Position numbers and translations under genes: made by a program. 64,000 bases of DNA, taken from NCBI GenBank assembly GCA_934718275.1, contig CAKUZD010000007.1, positions 57,973 through 121,972 on the forward strand, read 5' to 3'. The notes beneath the pieces are model-generated. The model was not told the origin of the DNA, did not search any database, and saw nothing but the letters and a program-made list of their open reading frames with translations. Source of the stretch: an uncultured Candidatus Melainabacteria bacterium (lineage in GTDB: Bacteria; Cyanobacteriota; Vampirovibrionia; Gastranaerophilales; Gastranaerophilaceae). The number at the start of each line of letters is the position of its first letter. Positions within the stretch are counted from its first letter, which is position 1. Below, in pieces: positions 32,844-43,134 of the stretch.

Positions 32844-35800
32844 TTATTCTTCAACTGTTGTTGCTACATTTTGGTTCATAATTGTTTGTGCAATCGGTTG
32901 ATCTTTCTCTAACAAGCTCAAGTATAATAACTTGTTAGCTGTTGCTTGGTCTAAGTCAATGAACTTACCTCCGGCTTTGACATCACTTGCTGATACAATT
33001 TTTACGTTTGCATTGATTGTAAGGTCTCCATATTTTAAGTGTACCGGAACAACGTCACCAACTTTTAATTTGCCTTTGTGTTTTAATGATACCCCACCTC
33101 TTGAGATGTCTGAGATAGAAACTACATCATTACTTGATTCAAATGTAATTGGGTTTTGGTTGTCTAGAGTGTCAAACCTCATATATTGACGTTTATCAAT
33201 TGAATCTACTCTATCACTTACAACACGTTGTTTATAAGCATCTGCAAAGTTTGGTAATTCTTTATCAGGGTCAAAGTCAGTATCAGTGTCTGTATCGGTA
33301 TCGTTATCCGTATCGGTATCAATATCTGTGTCAATATCGGTATCGGTGTCTAAGTCTGTATCCGTATCAGTATCACTATCACTGTCTAGATCTGTATCGG
33401 TGTCAGTGTCAGTATCGGTATCTGTATCCGTGTCAGTATCTGTATCCATATCAGTATCGGTATCGTTGTCAGTATCGTTATCTGTATCGGTATCAATATC
33501 TGTGTCAATATCGGTATCGGTGTCTAAGTCTGTATCCGTATCCGTATCTGTATCACTGTCTAGGTCTGTATCTGTGTCAGTGTCGGTATCAGTATCCGTG
33601 TCTGTGTCGTTATCAGTGTCCATATCTGTATCAGTATCATTGTCAGTATCGTTATCAGTATCCGTATCGATATCTGTATCGGTATCTAAATCCGTATCGG
33701 TATCACTGTCTAGGTCTGTATCGGTGTCAGTGTCGGTATCAGTATCTGTATCCGTGTCGTTATCAGAATCCATATCAGTATCGGTATCGTTATCCGTATC
33801 ATTATCTGTATCGGTGTCGATATCTGTATCAATATCTGTATCGGTATCGTTGTCAGTATCAGTATCCGTATCTGTATCACTGTCTAGGTCTGTATCGGTA
33901 TCGGTATCTGTATCAGTATCCGTATCCGTGTCGTTATCCGTATCCATATCAGTATCGGTATCGTTGTCAGTATCGTTATCTGTATCGGTGTCGATATCTG
34001 TATCTGTATCGGTATCCGTATCAGTATCACTGTCAAGATCTGTATCGGTATCAGTGTCTGTGTCGTTATCTGTATCGGTATCGGTATCCAACGGATAATC
34101 AGGTTCTTCATCTTTTGGAACAACTAAGTTATCATCATCTTCTTCTGTTCCTTGTTTGTTAGGGTCGGTAGTTCCATCGTATCCTTCGTCACCGCCTTGT
34201 TCACTGCCGCCATAATAGTAATTACGTTCATCTTCATTTTTACCAATGGCTGTAACATCATCAGGTCTAACAGCTTTTGTTCTTATTGAAATTGGAATAG
34301 AACCATCTTTTGCATTTGTTAAAGTATTAGTTGTGCTATCTTTAACAACTGTAGAAACTCCTCCATTACGGTGTTTACCCATATTGAAGTAGTAACCGCC
34401 GGCATAAGCGTTGTCTGCAACCATATACAAGTCTTGGTCGCCTGACGGACGTTTGTTACCATCACCTTTCAAAGTACCGTTTTTAACAACGATTGTAGAA
34501 TCTGATGCGCTTCTGTATGCATCAGCTTCCCCAGGAAGCTTGTTTGTACCCAAGTCAAGTGCAACCAATTTTGCTCTTGTCGGATGAATATTTGTATTTT
34601 CTCCGTAGTAATCTGTACCATAAGTAGGAACTTCACCTAAATGTTCGATGTACATATTTTTACCACGAGTTGTTAGGTTAATATTATTAGCTGCAGTTGT
34701 TTCTCTAACATAAACATTTCCTGAGAATTCTGCATTTACATCGCCTGTTCTTGAAATAATCGCGCAAGCGTTAGTGTCAAGTTTAGATTCGTCAGCTGCA
34801 TCCAAACCTTTTACGTCAATGTTGCCAATTGCCAACATATCAACGCCATTACCTGTCTTGTTAATATTGTCAATTACGTGAGTTTTTTGAGCATCATCAC
34901 CAACACGATTGTATGTATAGCCGTTTTGTCTAAATGTTAAAGGATTTGCTGACTTTGTAGAAGTTTTAGCTTCGCCGATATTTCCGCTAGCAATTAGAGA
35001 AATACCTGTTCCTTCAACGTTAGGAGTTTTGCCTGCTGAATCTTTTGTTCTGTTAACGATGTTGTGCGCTTTTGAACCTTTTACAGAACTGTCCGCTAGG
35101 AGAATTACTCTGCCATCAGCCTTAATTTGGTTAACATTCATGTCTTTGTTCAAACTAGCCATATTGATTAGTGAAGTGTTAGTACCTTTTGTACTTGTTG
35201 CAGTAATTACACCATCAATAGACGTGTTAACTGATTTTGTCAAATCTCTGCCATCAGGTCCAATACCTGTACAAATACCTCCGTCACAAGGGCCAACTTC
35301 TTTACCAATTGCACCGTTTGTAACAGTAGCCTTCAAATCAGCTCCATCGGTTGTATAAATCAATGTATTAGCAACACCATTGTTTAACAAATTACCGTTT
35401 GTAACTGCGATATTAACATTGGCATTAGATGTAATATTGTTGGTTACACCACTTGAACCAATAGACATGTTAGAATTTTGGTTTATGAAGTTAACAGTAC
35501 CGGCTTTAGTTCCATGGTTTGCGACAACAGAACCTTTAATGTTCATTCCGCCAGCGCCTTCGTTGTATACTAATAATTTTGCTTTGTCAGCTTGGTTTCT
35601 TGTTGTTGCTCCTGATTTAATTAAACCTGTTGTATCAACTAACAAACCACTTGTAGCATTTTCATTTCTAATAGTTAATGCCCCATTAGGGTTAGAAACT
35701 TCACCGGCAATAGAAATACCATTAGCACCTGTGTTAGTGATTGCAATATTTCCGTTTGATGCAAAATTTCTAACTTGAGCACCTTGTCCAATTGAAGTGC

Positions 35801-36668
35801 CGGTGCTTGATGTAATCGTAATATTTCCGTTTGAATTTGCAAAACCACTTGCAACATTCATATTATCTGTATTTACAAGTGCATTAAAAATCTGATTTAC
35901 ATTATCTGTTATAGTTGTTGAATTTGTAGGGTATTTTAATGCATTCAAATCGCTATTTAAAGCAGTTCCTGCATAAACCTTTGCATCGTTACCAATATTT
36001 ATTGTATCGCCTTTAAGTTCAACATTTCCACGAGCAACAATTCTACCATTTATTGTAATAGGAACAGCATTTGCGTTTCCATATTGCAAAGTTGATAAAT
36101 CTCTAGCAGTTGTTTCAGTTGCCATAGAATGGTTATTATTTTGTTCTGCTTCTAAAGGCAAACCTTTTATCAAAGTCTTATAAGAATCAGTAGTTGGTGT
36201 CAAAACAGATAAAGAACCAACATTCAAAACGCCTGAAGCTCCAACAACCATACCTTGAGGAGAAACAAAAATCAATTGACCGTTTGATTTTACATTTCCA
36301 CCTTGGTTAGCCAAAGCATTAACAATACCATTAATATTAACTTGGTTATTGACAAAGTTTACAAACGTATCAATATCTGTGGCATTACCATATTCATTTT
36401 TTTGAGCATCTAGCCATTGGTAAATAAAGTTTGCAATATCACCATTTCCCAAATTAAAATCTTTAAAAACTCTATAACCAACATTACCTTTATAACTATC
36501 CGGATATAAGTTGTAAACCCCATTTGCGTCAGGAGTAATTGTTCCACCATTACCGTTTGTAATAATTGACGCTGCCATTACCTGATATGCTAATGATTGC
36601 TGCATAACAAGCAACAGACTTAACATAAATGCAACTACTCTTTTTTTATTAATTCCTTGTGTATTCAT
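32844..36668 (-). CDS. FHA/TPS-type adhesin with Asp-Thr stalk and C-terminal PilZ domain
   Basis: 1274 residues. Signal-like N-terminus (KKRVVAFMLSLLLVMQQSLA). Residues ~35-190 are a two-partner-secretion/FHA domain (NVGYRVFKDFNLGNG, GGNVKSNGQLIFVSPQGMVV, GVLNVGSLSVL). A beta-helical body runs to ~800. Residues ~858-1134 are almost pure (Asp-X) repeats, mostly DT, with LDSD recurring about every 50-60 residues. The last ~120 residues contain RQYMR and DISRGG, the RxxxR and DxSxxG c-di-GMP motifs of PilZ. No TpsB transporter gene is in the window. A sigma-28-like promoter lies upstream. Large surface protein; how an intracellular-ligand domain is placed on it is unexplained. Confidence 0.82.
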   Translation of the reverse strand: MNTQGINKKRVVAFMLSLLLVMQQSLAYQVMAASIITNGNGGTITPDANGVYNLYPDSYKGNVGYRVFKDFNLGNGDIANFIYQWLDAQKNEYGNATDIDTFVNFVNNQVNINGIVNALANQGGNVKSNGQLIFVSPQGMVVGASGVLNVGSLSVLTPTTDSYKTLIKGLPLEAEQNNNHSMATETTARDLSTLQYGNANAVPITINGRIVARGNVELKGDTINIGNDAKVYAGTALNSDLNALKYPTNSTTITDNVNQIFNALVNTDNMNVASGFANSNGNITITSSTGTSIGQGAQVRNFASNGNIAITNTGANGISIAGEVSNPNGALTIRNENATSGLLVDTTGLIKSGATTRNQADKAKLLVYNEGAGGMNIKGSVVANHGTKAGTVNFINQNSNMSIGSSGVTNNITSNANVNIAVTNGNLLNNGVANTLIYTTDGADLKATVTNGAIGKEVGPCDGGICTGIGPDGRDLTKSVNTSIDGVITATSTKGTNTSLINMASLNKDMNVNQIKADGRVILLADSSVKGSKAHNIVNRTKDSAGKTPNVEGTGISLIASGNIGEAKTSTKSANPLTFRQNGYTYNRVGDDAQKTHVIDNINKTGNGVDMLAIGNIDVKGLDAADESKLDTNACAIISRTGDVNAEFSGNVYVRETTAANNINLTTRGKNMYIEHLGEVPTYGTDYYGENTNIHPTRAKLVALDLGTNKLPGEADAYRSASDSTIVVKNGTLKGDGNKRPSGDQDLYMVADNAYAGGYYFNMGKHRNGGVSTVVKDSTTNTLTNAKDGSIPISIRTKAVRPDDVTAIGKNEDERNYYYGGSEQGGDEGYDGTTDPNKQGTEEDDDNLVVPKDEEPDYPLDTDTDTDNDTDTDTDTDLDSDTDTDTDTDTDIDTDTDNDTDNDTDTDMDTDNDTDTDTDTDTDTDTDLDSDTDTDTDTDNDTDTDIDTDIDTDTDNDTDNDTDTDMDSDNDTDTDTDTDTDTDTDLDSDTDTDLDTDTDIDTDTDNDTDNDTDTDMDTDNDTDTDTDTDTDTDTDLDSDTDTDTDTDLDTDTDIDTDIDTDTDNDTDNDTDTDMDTDTDTDTDTDTDTDTDTDLDSDSDTDTDTDLDTDTDIDTDIDTDTDNDTDTDTDTDFDPDKELPNFADAYKQRVVSDRVDSIDKRQYMRFDTLDNQNPITFESSNDVVSISDISRGGVSLKHKGKLKVGDVVPVHLKYGDLTINANVKIVSASDVKAGGKFIDLDQATANKLLYLSLLEKDQPIAQTIMNQNVATTVEE

Positions 36669-36724
36669 TATCTTTTGGAACCTCTATTTTCATTTTCTGC
36701 ACGTCAAACACTTTTACATGTATA

Positions 36725-36751
36725 TAAACGGCATTTGCATGGAATTCTTTA
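36725..36751 (-). promoter_or_regulatory. Sigma-28-like promoter of the PilZ adhesin
   Basis: On the minus strand: TAAAGAAT (36751-36744), 11-base spacer, GCCGTTTA (36732-36725), about 55 bases before the ATG. It compares well with TAAA-N15-GCCGATAA. It lies in the gap after the upstream 873-residue gene and partly overlaps its tail region. Confidence 0.5.
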
Positions 36752-36784
36752 CTGTTTTTGTTCAAATATTTACAAAAGTTTATA

Positions 36785-39406
36785 TTATTTTCTTCCGGGA
36801 TTAAATGGTTTGTACAATTTGTTATTAACGGAAGATGTACCAAATCCCGGGAAGTTTGCATTCGGTTGAACAAGATTATAATCATTTCTACGAATTTCAA
36901 CATCTACAGGATTACCTTTTTCATCCTGAACATTTCTTATTTCCGGCTCATTTTGAACCAAATCTAATTGGAAAATTTCATCATGAGCTCTTTTATTCAA
37001 AATGCTATTACCTTGTCCATCTTCGGCACTAATTAATTTATAGAATGGTCCTTGTTCATTCTTCAAAGAAGGATAACCTGATATATCTGTAACAAGTTTG
37101 TAAGTAAATGTATGTTTTACTCCGTTTGTAACATCACTCATTGTAATAACGCTTGGTGTGTTATAGTCATTTACACCTTCTATTAGGCTTGGTGTAACTT
37201 GTACTTTTTCTCCTGTAGGAGCATTTGCAACAACATATTGTGCTCTATTTTTATTTACATTTGCAAGTTGTTGTGCATTGGTAATATTAGTTGCAACACC
37301 ATTTCTTGTCATTGTTTTATAGTCTCTGGCTTCAGCTTCAGCACCTTTGGCTTGGTAATCATCAACTCTGATTACTTGTGTACCAACTAAAGGAGCTAAA
37401 TCTCCATTTCCTTGAATATCATATACAATCTGACGCATTACTTCCGGTGGAATTGTAACTTTAACTTTATTATTATTAGATTTTATTTTGCCTTTCTTTC
37501 TTAATTGTTCAAGCCACATAGCGCCTTCTTCCATATTCAAATATTTTGATTTATAGCCGGCATTATATTTCCAATCTGCTTCTAATTCTGTTGTATGAAG
37601 TGTATCTTTATCATCATAATAATAACTTAAGATTTCTTTTGCTAATTGATATTGTTGGTTATTTTTAGAGTCTTTCATACCACAAGCTCTAAGTACATCA
37701 TCAGGAGTTTTCAACTCTGTCTTACTAGTTGCAGTTGCAATTGTATCAAGCAAATGACCTCTGAATATGTCTTTTTCTTGACCTTTTGTTCCTTGAGTAT
37801 ATAAACTGTGAAGTGTTGCCGGAATACCTGCCATAAGTGCAGATGGAAGTACTGCAGAAACTTTTGCTTTTTCGGTTGCAATATCTCCTGCAATTTCTTT
37901 AAAGAAGGAAACTGTTCCATCATAAGGTATTTTCATAACAGTTTCACCGTTAACTTTATAGTCAACAGAACCTGAATATGGTTTTGTTTCGTTAATTACT
38001 TGATCATCAACTTTAGCAGTTGCTTTTTTACTATCTGAAATAGCTGCACCAAAAGCTGCACCTAATACAGATGGAATTGCACCATCAAGTAAAGTTTTGC
38101 CAACGCTGATTTGTTTTTCCCAAGCAAAGCCCATATTTTCAATATCTTTTTTATTTAAACCTAAATCTCTTGAAGCTGCTTTTTCTGTATATTCTTCATT
38201 TTTCTTTTTAAATATTTTAGAGAAAAATCCTCCTTTTTTAGCAGATTTATTTACTTGTGCATCAGTACCTGTAACTCTATCCATTACAAATTGATACAAC
38301 ATGTTTTTATTTTTTAAATTGCCAGATTCATCAAACATATCATTATACAAATTTGGCATCTCTTGGTCTTTACCGTAACTTTTTACTGCTGCTTTGATTT
38401 TTTCTCTTTGGGTTGAATTTAAGTCTTTATTCCAATCCCATTTGTTCATTTTATCAATTGCTTCATTTATACGGTCGGTTACTTTCTCAACATTTTTTGA
38501 GAATTTTTTAGCGCTTTTGGCAACATCATGAGCTCCATCTCGAGCATCGACAAATCTCTTTTCTTCATCACTTAGTTGATCTCCGTTCATGATTTTATTT
38601 TGAACAATTTTTTCTTGTTTTAAGAAAGATTCGTTCTGAGCTTTTACATTCTTTTTAGCTTCAGCTTCTGTCATGCCTTGTGCAACAAATTCTGCAATTC
38701 TTTCTTTTTCAGATTTGCCATCTGATAAACCTGCGAACATTGTTTGGTTTTCAAATTCTTTCCAAGCTTTATTAAGTTTTAATTCTCCTTTTTTGTTGTA
38801 CAAATCAGGATATTCGCTTTGTGGAAAATGCTCTTTCATAGCTTTTTCATGAGAAGCTTCTAAATGTTTTTCTTCTTTGAACGGTTCTAATTTTGCATAT
38901 CTATCTTTATCTAAAACTAAAGTGCCTGATTTATTTTTCTCTGAATAGGCATCAAGACCTTCTTTCAATTTAGCTTGTAGTTTTTCAGGGTCTTTTTCTG
39001 ATAAAATTTCAGCAATTTCCTTATCAGTAAAATTTTTTCTTCCTAAATAGGCTGAAAAACGCCAATCTGAAGTATAATTATCAAATGTTATTTCATGATT
39101 ATCATTATCAGTAACTGTTATAGAAGGTCCTTTGGGGGAGCCTTTTCTTGTAGTAAAAACAGATCCTGAAGCATTTGCATTGACTGGCGGTTGAGCACCG
39201 TTATCTGCAATAACGCTATTTGGATTAGAATTACTTCGTTTTTTAATTTCAGCATCCATTTGTGCCTCAGTCATATCGTTAATATTCTTTAAATCTGGTG
39301 CTATCTGTTCCAATAGTTTTTTCTTCTTATCGATATTAGAAACAGGAGGTTGTGAAATACTTGTATTTGTTGGATTTAGTCCTGAAACATTCTCATTTGC
39401 ACACAT
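36785..39406 (-). CDS. Large protein of unknown function
   Basis: 873 residues, no signal peptide. Residues ~100-330 are highly charged and helical (many Lys/Glu, e.g. KNFTDKEIAEILSEKDPEKL). Around 455-475 and 545-565 are two Ala/Gly-rich, weakly hydrophobic stretches (TLLDGAIPSVLGAAFGAAIS and VLPSALMAGIPATL). The C-terminal third is mixed beta. No catalytic motif recognised. RBS AAAGGA before the ATG, with a ~490-bp leader gap. It lies directly upstream of the PilZ adhesin in the same direction. Lineage-restricted; an exported effector or structural protein is possible but unsupported. Confidence 0.6.
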   Translation of the reverse strand: MCANENVSGLNPTNTSISQPPVSNIDKKKKLLEQIAPDLKNINDMTEAQMDAEIKKRSNSNPNSVIADNGAQPPVNANASGSVFTTRKGSPKGPSITVTDNDNHEITFDNYTSDWRFSAYLGRKNFTDKEIAEILSEKDPEKLQAKLKEGLDAYSEKNKSGTLVLDKDRYAKLEPFKEEKHLEASHEKAMKEHFPQSEYPDLYNKKGELKLNKAWKEFENQTMFAGLSDGKSEKERIAEFVAQGMTEAEAKKNVKAQNESFLKQEKIVQNKIMNGDQLSDEEKRFVDARDGAHDVAKSAKKFSKNVEKVTDRINEAIDKMNKWDWNKDLNSTQREKIKAAVKSYGKDQEMPNLYNDMFDESGNLKNKNMLYQFVMDRVTGTDAQVNKSAKKGGFFSKIFKKKNEEYTEKAASRDLGLNKKDIENMGFAWEKQISVGKTLLDGAIPSVLGAAFGAAISDSKKATAKVDDQVINETKPYSGSVDYKVNGETVMKIPYDGTVSFFKEIAGDIATEKAKVSAVLPSALMAGIPATLHSLYTQGTKGQEKDIFRGHLLDTIATATSKTELKTPDDVLRACGMKDSKNNQQYQLAKEILSYYYDDKDTLHTTELEADWKYNAGYKSKYLNMEEGAMWLEQLRKKGKIKSNNNKVKVTIPPEVMRQIVYDIQGNGDLAPLVGTQVIRVDDYQAKGAEAEARDYKTMTRNGVATNITNAQQLANVNKNRAQYVVANAPTGEKVQVTPSLIEGVNDYNTPSVITMSDVTNGVKHTFTYKLVTDISGYPSLKNEQGPFYKLISAEDGQGNSILNKRAHDEIFQLDLVQNEPEIRNVQDEKGNPVDVEIRRNDYNLVQPNANFPGFGTSSVNNKLYKPFNPGRK

Positions 39407-39896
39407 AGTAATAATCCTTTCTTCTCAATTCTCTATTTTTCTGCATGAAAATTGATTTGGTCTTTTATACTTCTCTATGTCCATGTAAAAACATGTTTTA
39501 ACTGAAAATTGCGCTATTTTTTGATTTTTATGTTAATTTTTTTTGTAAACCATTGATTTTACTAGGGTATAGAGGGTTTTTATACTTTACATTACTTAAT
39601 ATTCTTGTATATTTTATATATACTTTGTATTAATTACTTAAATACTGTTTCGATTTTCTCTTTGCTTTTATAGCATTGATACACACTCCTTTTTATTTAA
39701 ATTTCTACCACATAGTTTATCGGTACTACTGTATGAAATCTTTAGTATTTTATAAAAAACCGTTACATTTGTTTACATTTTTACAAAAAATTCATTCTGC
39801 TCACAAAATCATCAAAAGTTATCATATAAAATCTTGTATTGATTTTATTGCATACTTAATAATTAAATAGTTTATAAAACAAATGAATAATAAATT
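39407..39896. other. Intergenic leader region
   Basis: 490 bp, very AT-rich. It should hold the promoter of the leftward 873-residue gene. I see no strong terminator and no supported open frame; a 64-codon plus-strand frame at 39676 has no RBS. Confidence 0.4.
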
Positions 39897-40157
39897 TTAA
39901 TTTTTTGCACTCAAAGCTTTTTCTTTTTGTTCTTTTAATTTTCGTTTAAACAAAACTTTTTGGAATAAGTTATACATCTTTTCACTGTTAACGACTGTTA
40001 TTTGTGTTTTTCTATTAACAAAATCAACATTAACGTAAGGTTTTTGACTAAATATATTATTTTCTATGTTTACAAGTTGAAACAGCCCCTCAGTTAGTAC
40101 ACTGATGGGCTCTCTCAAAAATATATCAAATGTTTTTCGAATATCGAATTTTTTCAT
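39897..40157 (-). CDS. Small hypothetical protein
   Basis: 86 residues, beginning MKKFDIRKTFDIFLREPISV and ending in a Lys-rich helix (FKRKLKEQKEKALSAKN). No signal peptide or motif. Weak start context. It lies between the large unknown gene and the TPR gene in the same direction. May be real, as composition matches the neighbours. Confidence 0.45.
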   Translation of the reverse strand: MKKFDIRKTFDIFLREPISVLTEGLFQLVNIENNIFSQKPYVNVDFVNRKTQITVVNSEKMYNLFQKVLFKRKLKEQKEKALSAKN

Positions 40158-40205
40158 TTTAGTCTGGATTTATATTTTGTTATCTAATATATAATTTATC
40201 AATCA

Positions 40206-42068
40206 TTAATTAGATTTTGGGCGCATTTTTTCAATTCTTTTCATAACATCTGCCCTATCTGCTGCATTCGGATTAAGAGCTAAGTATTGTTGATAATATT
40301 TTACTGCACCTCTGTAGTTCAATTCTTTTTCATAAGACATAGCTTTTAACTTCGCTATTTGAGGACTGTTATGATAGAAATCAATTGCACGATTACAATA
40401 CTCTATTGCAGAAGCATAGTTATTTTCTTGGTATTCGTGCTGAGCAATATCAAAGAACTCATTTGATTTAGTTTCACAAAGATTAATATATTCAATGCCA
40501 TTTTTTGCAATAACATTATTAGGATCTTTCATTAAAGCTTTTTGCAAAGCTAGTCTTGCTGTTCTGAACTGTTTATTGTGAACTAAAATTTCAGCTAAAT
40601 ATAAATCATCATCAACTGAATTTGAGAAATTTACGGCATTTTCAAAAGTATAAACAGCATCTTTTTCTCTACCTAAAGCTAAATAAGCCTCACCTTTAAT
40701 AACACTATCCATTAAATTATTTCCGGCAGCCTGAACAATATAATTCAAACTGTCACGAGATAGCGGGTCTTGGTGAATTAATTTTGCAAGTTTTAACTTT
40801 GCAAGGTGAAGTTCTAAATCCTCAGGACATTTTTCAATAGCCTTGTTTATGTAGTCATAAGCAAGATAAACCTCTTTATTTGTAGTAATTCCATTGTTTT
40901 CACCACGGTCTTTAGCCATTTCGTAATAAGTATTTGCAAGACCTACAATAGCGTCATCATTGTATGTGGAATCACCAACAAGCTTTGAATAATAATCAAG
41001 TGCTTGGTCATATTTTCTTATATGCAAAGCCATATTTGCAATTCTCAACTTACTTTCAGAGTTATTCGGATTAATAGCTAAAGCTGTTTTTAACTGTTCC
41101 ATCGCAAATTCTTCATCTGCACGGTTTTCATAAATCGTTGCAAGGTTCATATAAGGTCTTGAATTTTCAGGTTTAACAAGTTGAGCTTTTTTGAAAGAAT
41201 TTATTGCAGCAGCTTGGTTTCCTTGTTTCAAATATAATTCACCTTGTAAAGTTAATGCAGGAGATGAATTTGAGTTCACATGCAAAGAGTGGTTAACCCA
41301 AGTCAAAGCTTTTGAATAATTTCCTCTACGAGTTTCAACCTGAGCCATGTGATACCAAGCAGTCGGATTATGAGTATTATATTTCATAGCACTCATAAAA
41401 CTTCTTTCAGCACCATCCAAGTCACCATTCATCATTTTAACTACACCGACATTATCGTGAGCATTTGCAAAACCCGGATTTATCTTCAAAGAAGTGTTAA
41501 ATAAATCCAATGCATCATTTTTGTTGCCTAATTTTAGAGTAGCAACCCCCATAGCGTTGTATGCTTGATAATATTTTGAGTCAATATTAACAGCAGTAAC
41601 AAATTCTTTTATTGCAGAATTAATCAATCCCCTGGTTGTTTTGATATAATCAACATCGGAAGCTGTTTGACGTTGCATATAAACATAACCCTGTGCATAG
41701 TGTAAAATAGGGTTTCTTGGGGCTTTTTTTAACAATTTATCCAACTCAAATTGTGCAGGTTCAAGTTTGTGTTGTTTAGCCATGGAAACAGTCCTTAAAG
41801 CCTGTAAGTTTATATCATTCGGCTTAGCTTCAATTAATTCTTTAAGTTTCACATCTGCTTCATCACAATGATTATATTCAATCAATTTTGCAATTTCGGG
41901 GTAAGGTTGAGAAATTGATTTAACAGTTGCTGCATTTTGTTGGGTGTAAATGTTTGGAACACTTGTAGTATTCCTTTGTACTTGTGCCTGTAATTCTTTT
42001 GCATTAACTTGCGTAGATAGGGCAGCCATAACGACAATTGATGATATCAATAATTTTCTATAATTCAT
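40206..42068 (-). CDS. Exported TPR-repeat protein
   Basis: 620 residues. N-terminal signal peptide (MNYRKLLISSIVVMAALSTQ, cleavage near VNAKE). From ~55 to the end it is built of about 14 tetratricopeptide repeats (e.g. YYQAYNAMGVATLKLGNKND, PTAWYHMAQVETRRGNYSKA). TPR arrays scaffold protein complexes; an exported one suggests a role in envelope assembly or secretion. RBS GCAGGAG before the ATG. Transcribed toward the adhesin cluster. Confidence 0.82.
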   Translation of the reverse strand: MNYRKLLISSIVVMAALSTQVNAKELQAQVQRNTTSVPNIYTQQNAATVKSISQPYPEIAKLIEYNHCDEADVKLKELIEAKPNDINLQALRTVSMAKQHKLEPAQFELDKLLKKAPRNPILHYAQGYVYMQRQTASDVDYIKTTRGLINSAIKEFVTAVNIDSKYYQAYNAMGVATLKLGNKNDALDLFNTSLKINPGFANAHDNVGVVKMMNGDLDGAERSFMSAMKYNTHNPTAWYHMAQVETRRGNYSKALTWVNHSLHVNSNSSPALTLQGELYLKQGNQAAAINSFKKAQLVKPENSRPYMNLATIYENRADEEFAMEQLKTALAINPNNSESKLRIANMALHIRKYDQALDYYSKLVGDSTYNDDAIVGLANTYYEMAKDRGENNGITTNKEVYLAYDYINKAIEKCPEDLELHLAKLKLAKLIHQDPLSRDSLNYIVQAAGNNLMDSVIKGEAYLALGREKDAVYTFENAVNFSNSVDDDLYLAEILVHNKQFRTARLALQKALMKDPNNVIAKNGIEYINLCETKSNEFFDIAQHEYQENNYASAIEYCNRAIDFYHNSPQIAKLKAMSYEKELNYRGAVKYYQQYLALNPNAADRADVMKRIEKMRPKSN

Positions 42069-42189
42069 TTTATCTCCTGCAGGATAATTTTAATTATTTT
42101 AATTCTTATAAAAGTATTGTATAATATTATTTATAAAAAAGCAATAATATAAATATAGTAGAAAACATATATATAAAGGCAATAATATA

Positions 42190-43104
42190 ATGGGAATTAA
42201 TACAAATTCAAAACAAGATTTAGAAGATTTTAAATCTTATATAATAGCAGAAAAAAACTTCTCAAAACACACCGCAAAAGCCTACTGTTCAGACATTTTG
42301 AGCTTTCTTGTTTGGATGGATGAAGAATCTTGTGAAGATGTTAATTTCCCCAAAATAAGAGATTATATACATTTTATACAAAAATTTAATTATAAAAAAA
42401 CAACTATAGCAAGAAAAATAGCTTCATTAAGAACTTTTTACAAATACTTATACAGAGAAAGAAAAATTGATTCAAACCCTGCACAAAATTTAAACAACCC
42501 TAAACGCCCAAAATCACTTCCTAAATTTTTAACCCCTGATGAAGTTGAACAAATTTTAAACAATACAAAAATTGAAACTCCGGCAGGTTATAGAAACAGA
42601 ACAATATTAGAACTGCTTTGGGCCACCGGAATGCGTATTTCAGAACTTTCCGGATTAAATTTCGGAGATTTAAATCTTGAACATAATGAGATTAGAGTTT
42701 TTGGTAAAGGTTCAAAAGAAAGAATAATCCTTGTTACTGACAGAGCAAAAAATTATCTTGAAAGATATATTGAAAGTGCCAGAGCATTAATCCCTAAAGG
42801 GTTTCCTGTTCCACCACAAGATGAAAATTCTCCTGTTTTTATAAATAACACAGGATACAGACTCCAAACCAGAACTGTAAGAAATGTCATCAATGAAGTT
42901 GTTGAAAAAATTAACCTTCCTAAACATGTTACACCACACGTTTTTCGACATAGTTTTGCAACACATTTAATAGAGAATGGAGCTGATTTAAGAATTGTTC
43001 AAGAACTATTAGGACATGCAAGTATCTCTAATACCCAAATTTATACACATGTATCAACTCAACATCTGAAAGAAGTTTATAATCAAACGCACCCAAGAGC
43101 TTAA
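42190..43104 (+). CDS. XerC/XerD-type tyrosine recombinase
   Basis: 304 residues, normal for Xer. An N-terminal SAM-like domain (FKSYIIAEKNFSKHTAKAYC) is followed by a catalytic domain with the R-K-H-R-H-Y set: ATGMRISELSGL (Arg), GKGSKER (Lys), HVTPHVFRHSFATHL (His, Arg), LLGHASISNTQIYTHV (His, Tyr). It resolves chromosome dimers at dif. XerC and XerD cannot be separated here. Flanked by housekeeping genes, so it is probably the chromosomal enzyme and not an element integrase. Confidence 0.88.
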   Translation: MGINTNSKQDLEDFKSYIIAEKNFSKHTAKAYCSDILSFLVWMDEESCEDVNFPKIRDYIHFIQKFNYKKTTIARKIASLRTFYKYLYRERKIDSNPAQNLNNPKRPKSLPKFLTPDEVEQILNNTKIETPAGYRNRTILELLWATGMRISELSGLNFGDLNLEHNEIRVFGKGSKERIILVTDRAKNYLERYIESARALIPKGFPVPPQDENSPVFINNTGYRLQTRTVRNVINEVVEKINLPKHVTPHVFRHSFATHLIENGADLRIVQELLGHASISNTQIYTHVSTQHLKEVYNQTHPRA

Positions 43105-43134
43105 TAATAAAAATATTAGTTCTACATTAAGCTA

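Noticed and set aside
33268..34095. Repeat region considered as CRISPR
   Set aside because: Repeats are continuous codon repeats with no spacers and encode the adhesin stalk.
33149..34162. Two long plus-strand open frames (Ser-Val and Tyr/Arg/Gln-rich)
   Set aside because: They are the complement of the Asp-Thr repeat in other frames. A six-base repeat keeps frames open by chance; no RBS or sensible composition.
36649..36903. 84-codon minus-strand frame
   Set aside because: It overlaps the end of the 873-residue gene and the promoter and start of the adhesin, in a different frame and without an RBS.
39676..39870. 64-codon plus-strand frame in the leader of the 873-residue gene
   Set aside because: No RBS and no -10 in place; composition like random AT-rich DNA.
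42190..43104. Xer recombinase as the integrase of the left island
   Set aside because: It is 36 kb away among housekeeping genes and has XerC/D length and motifs.
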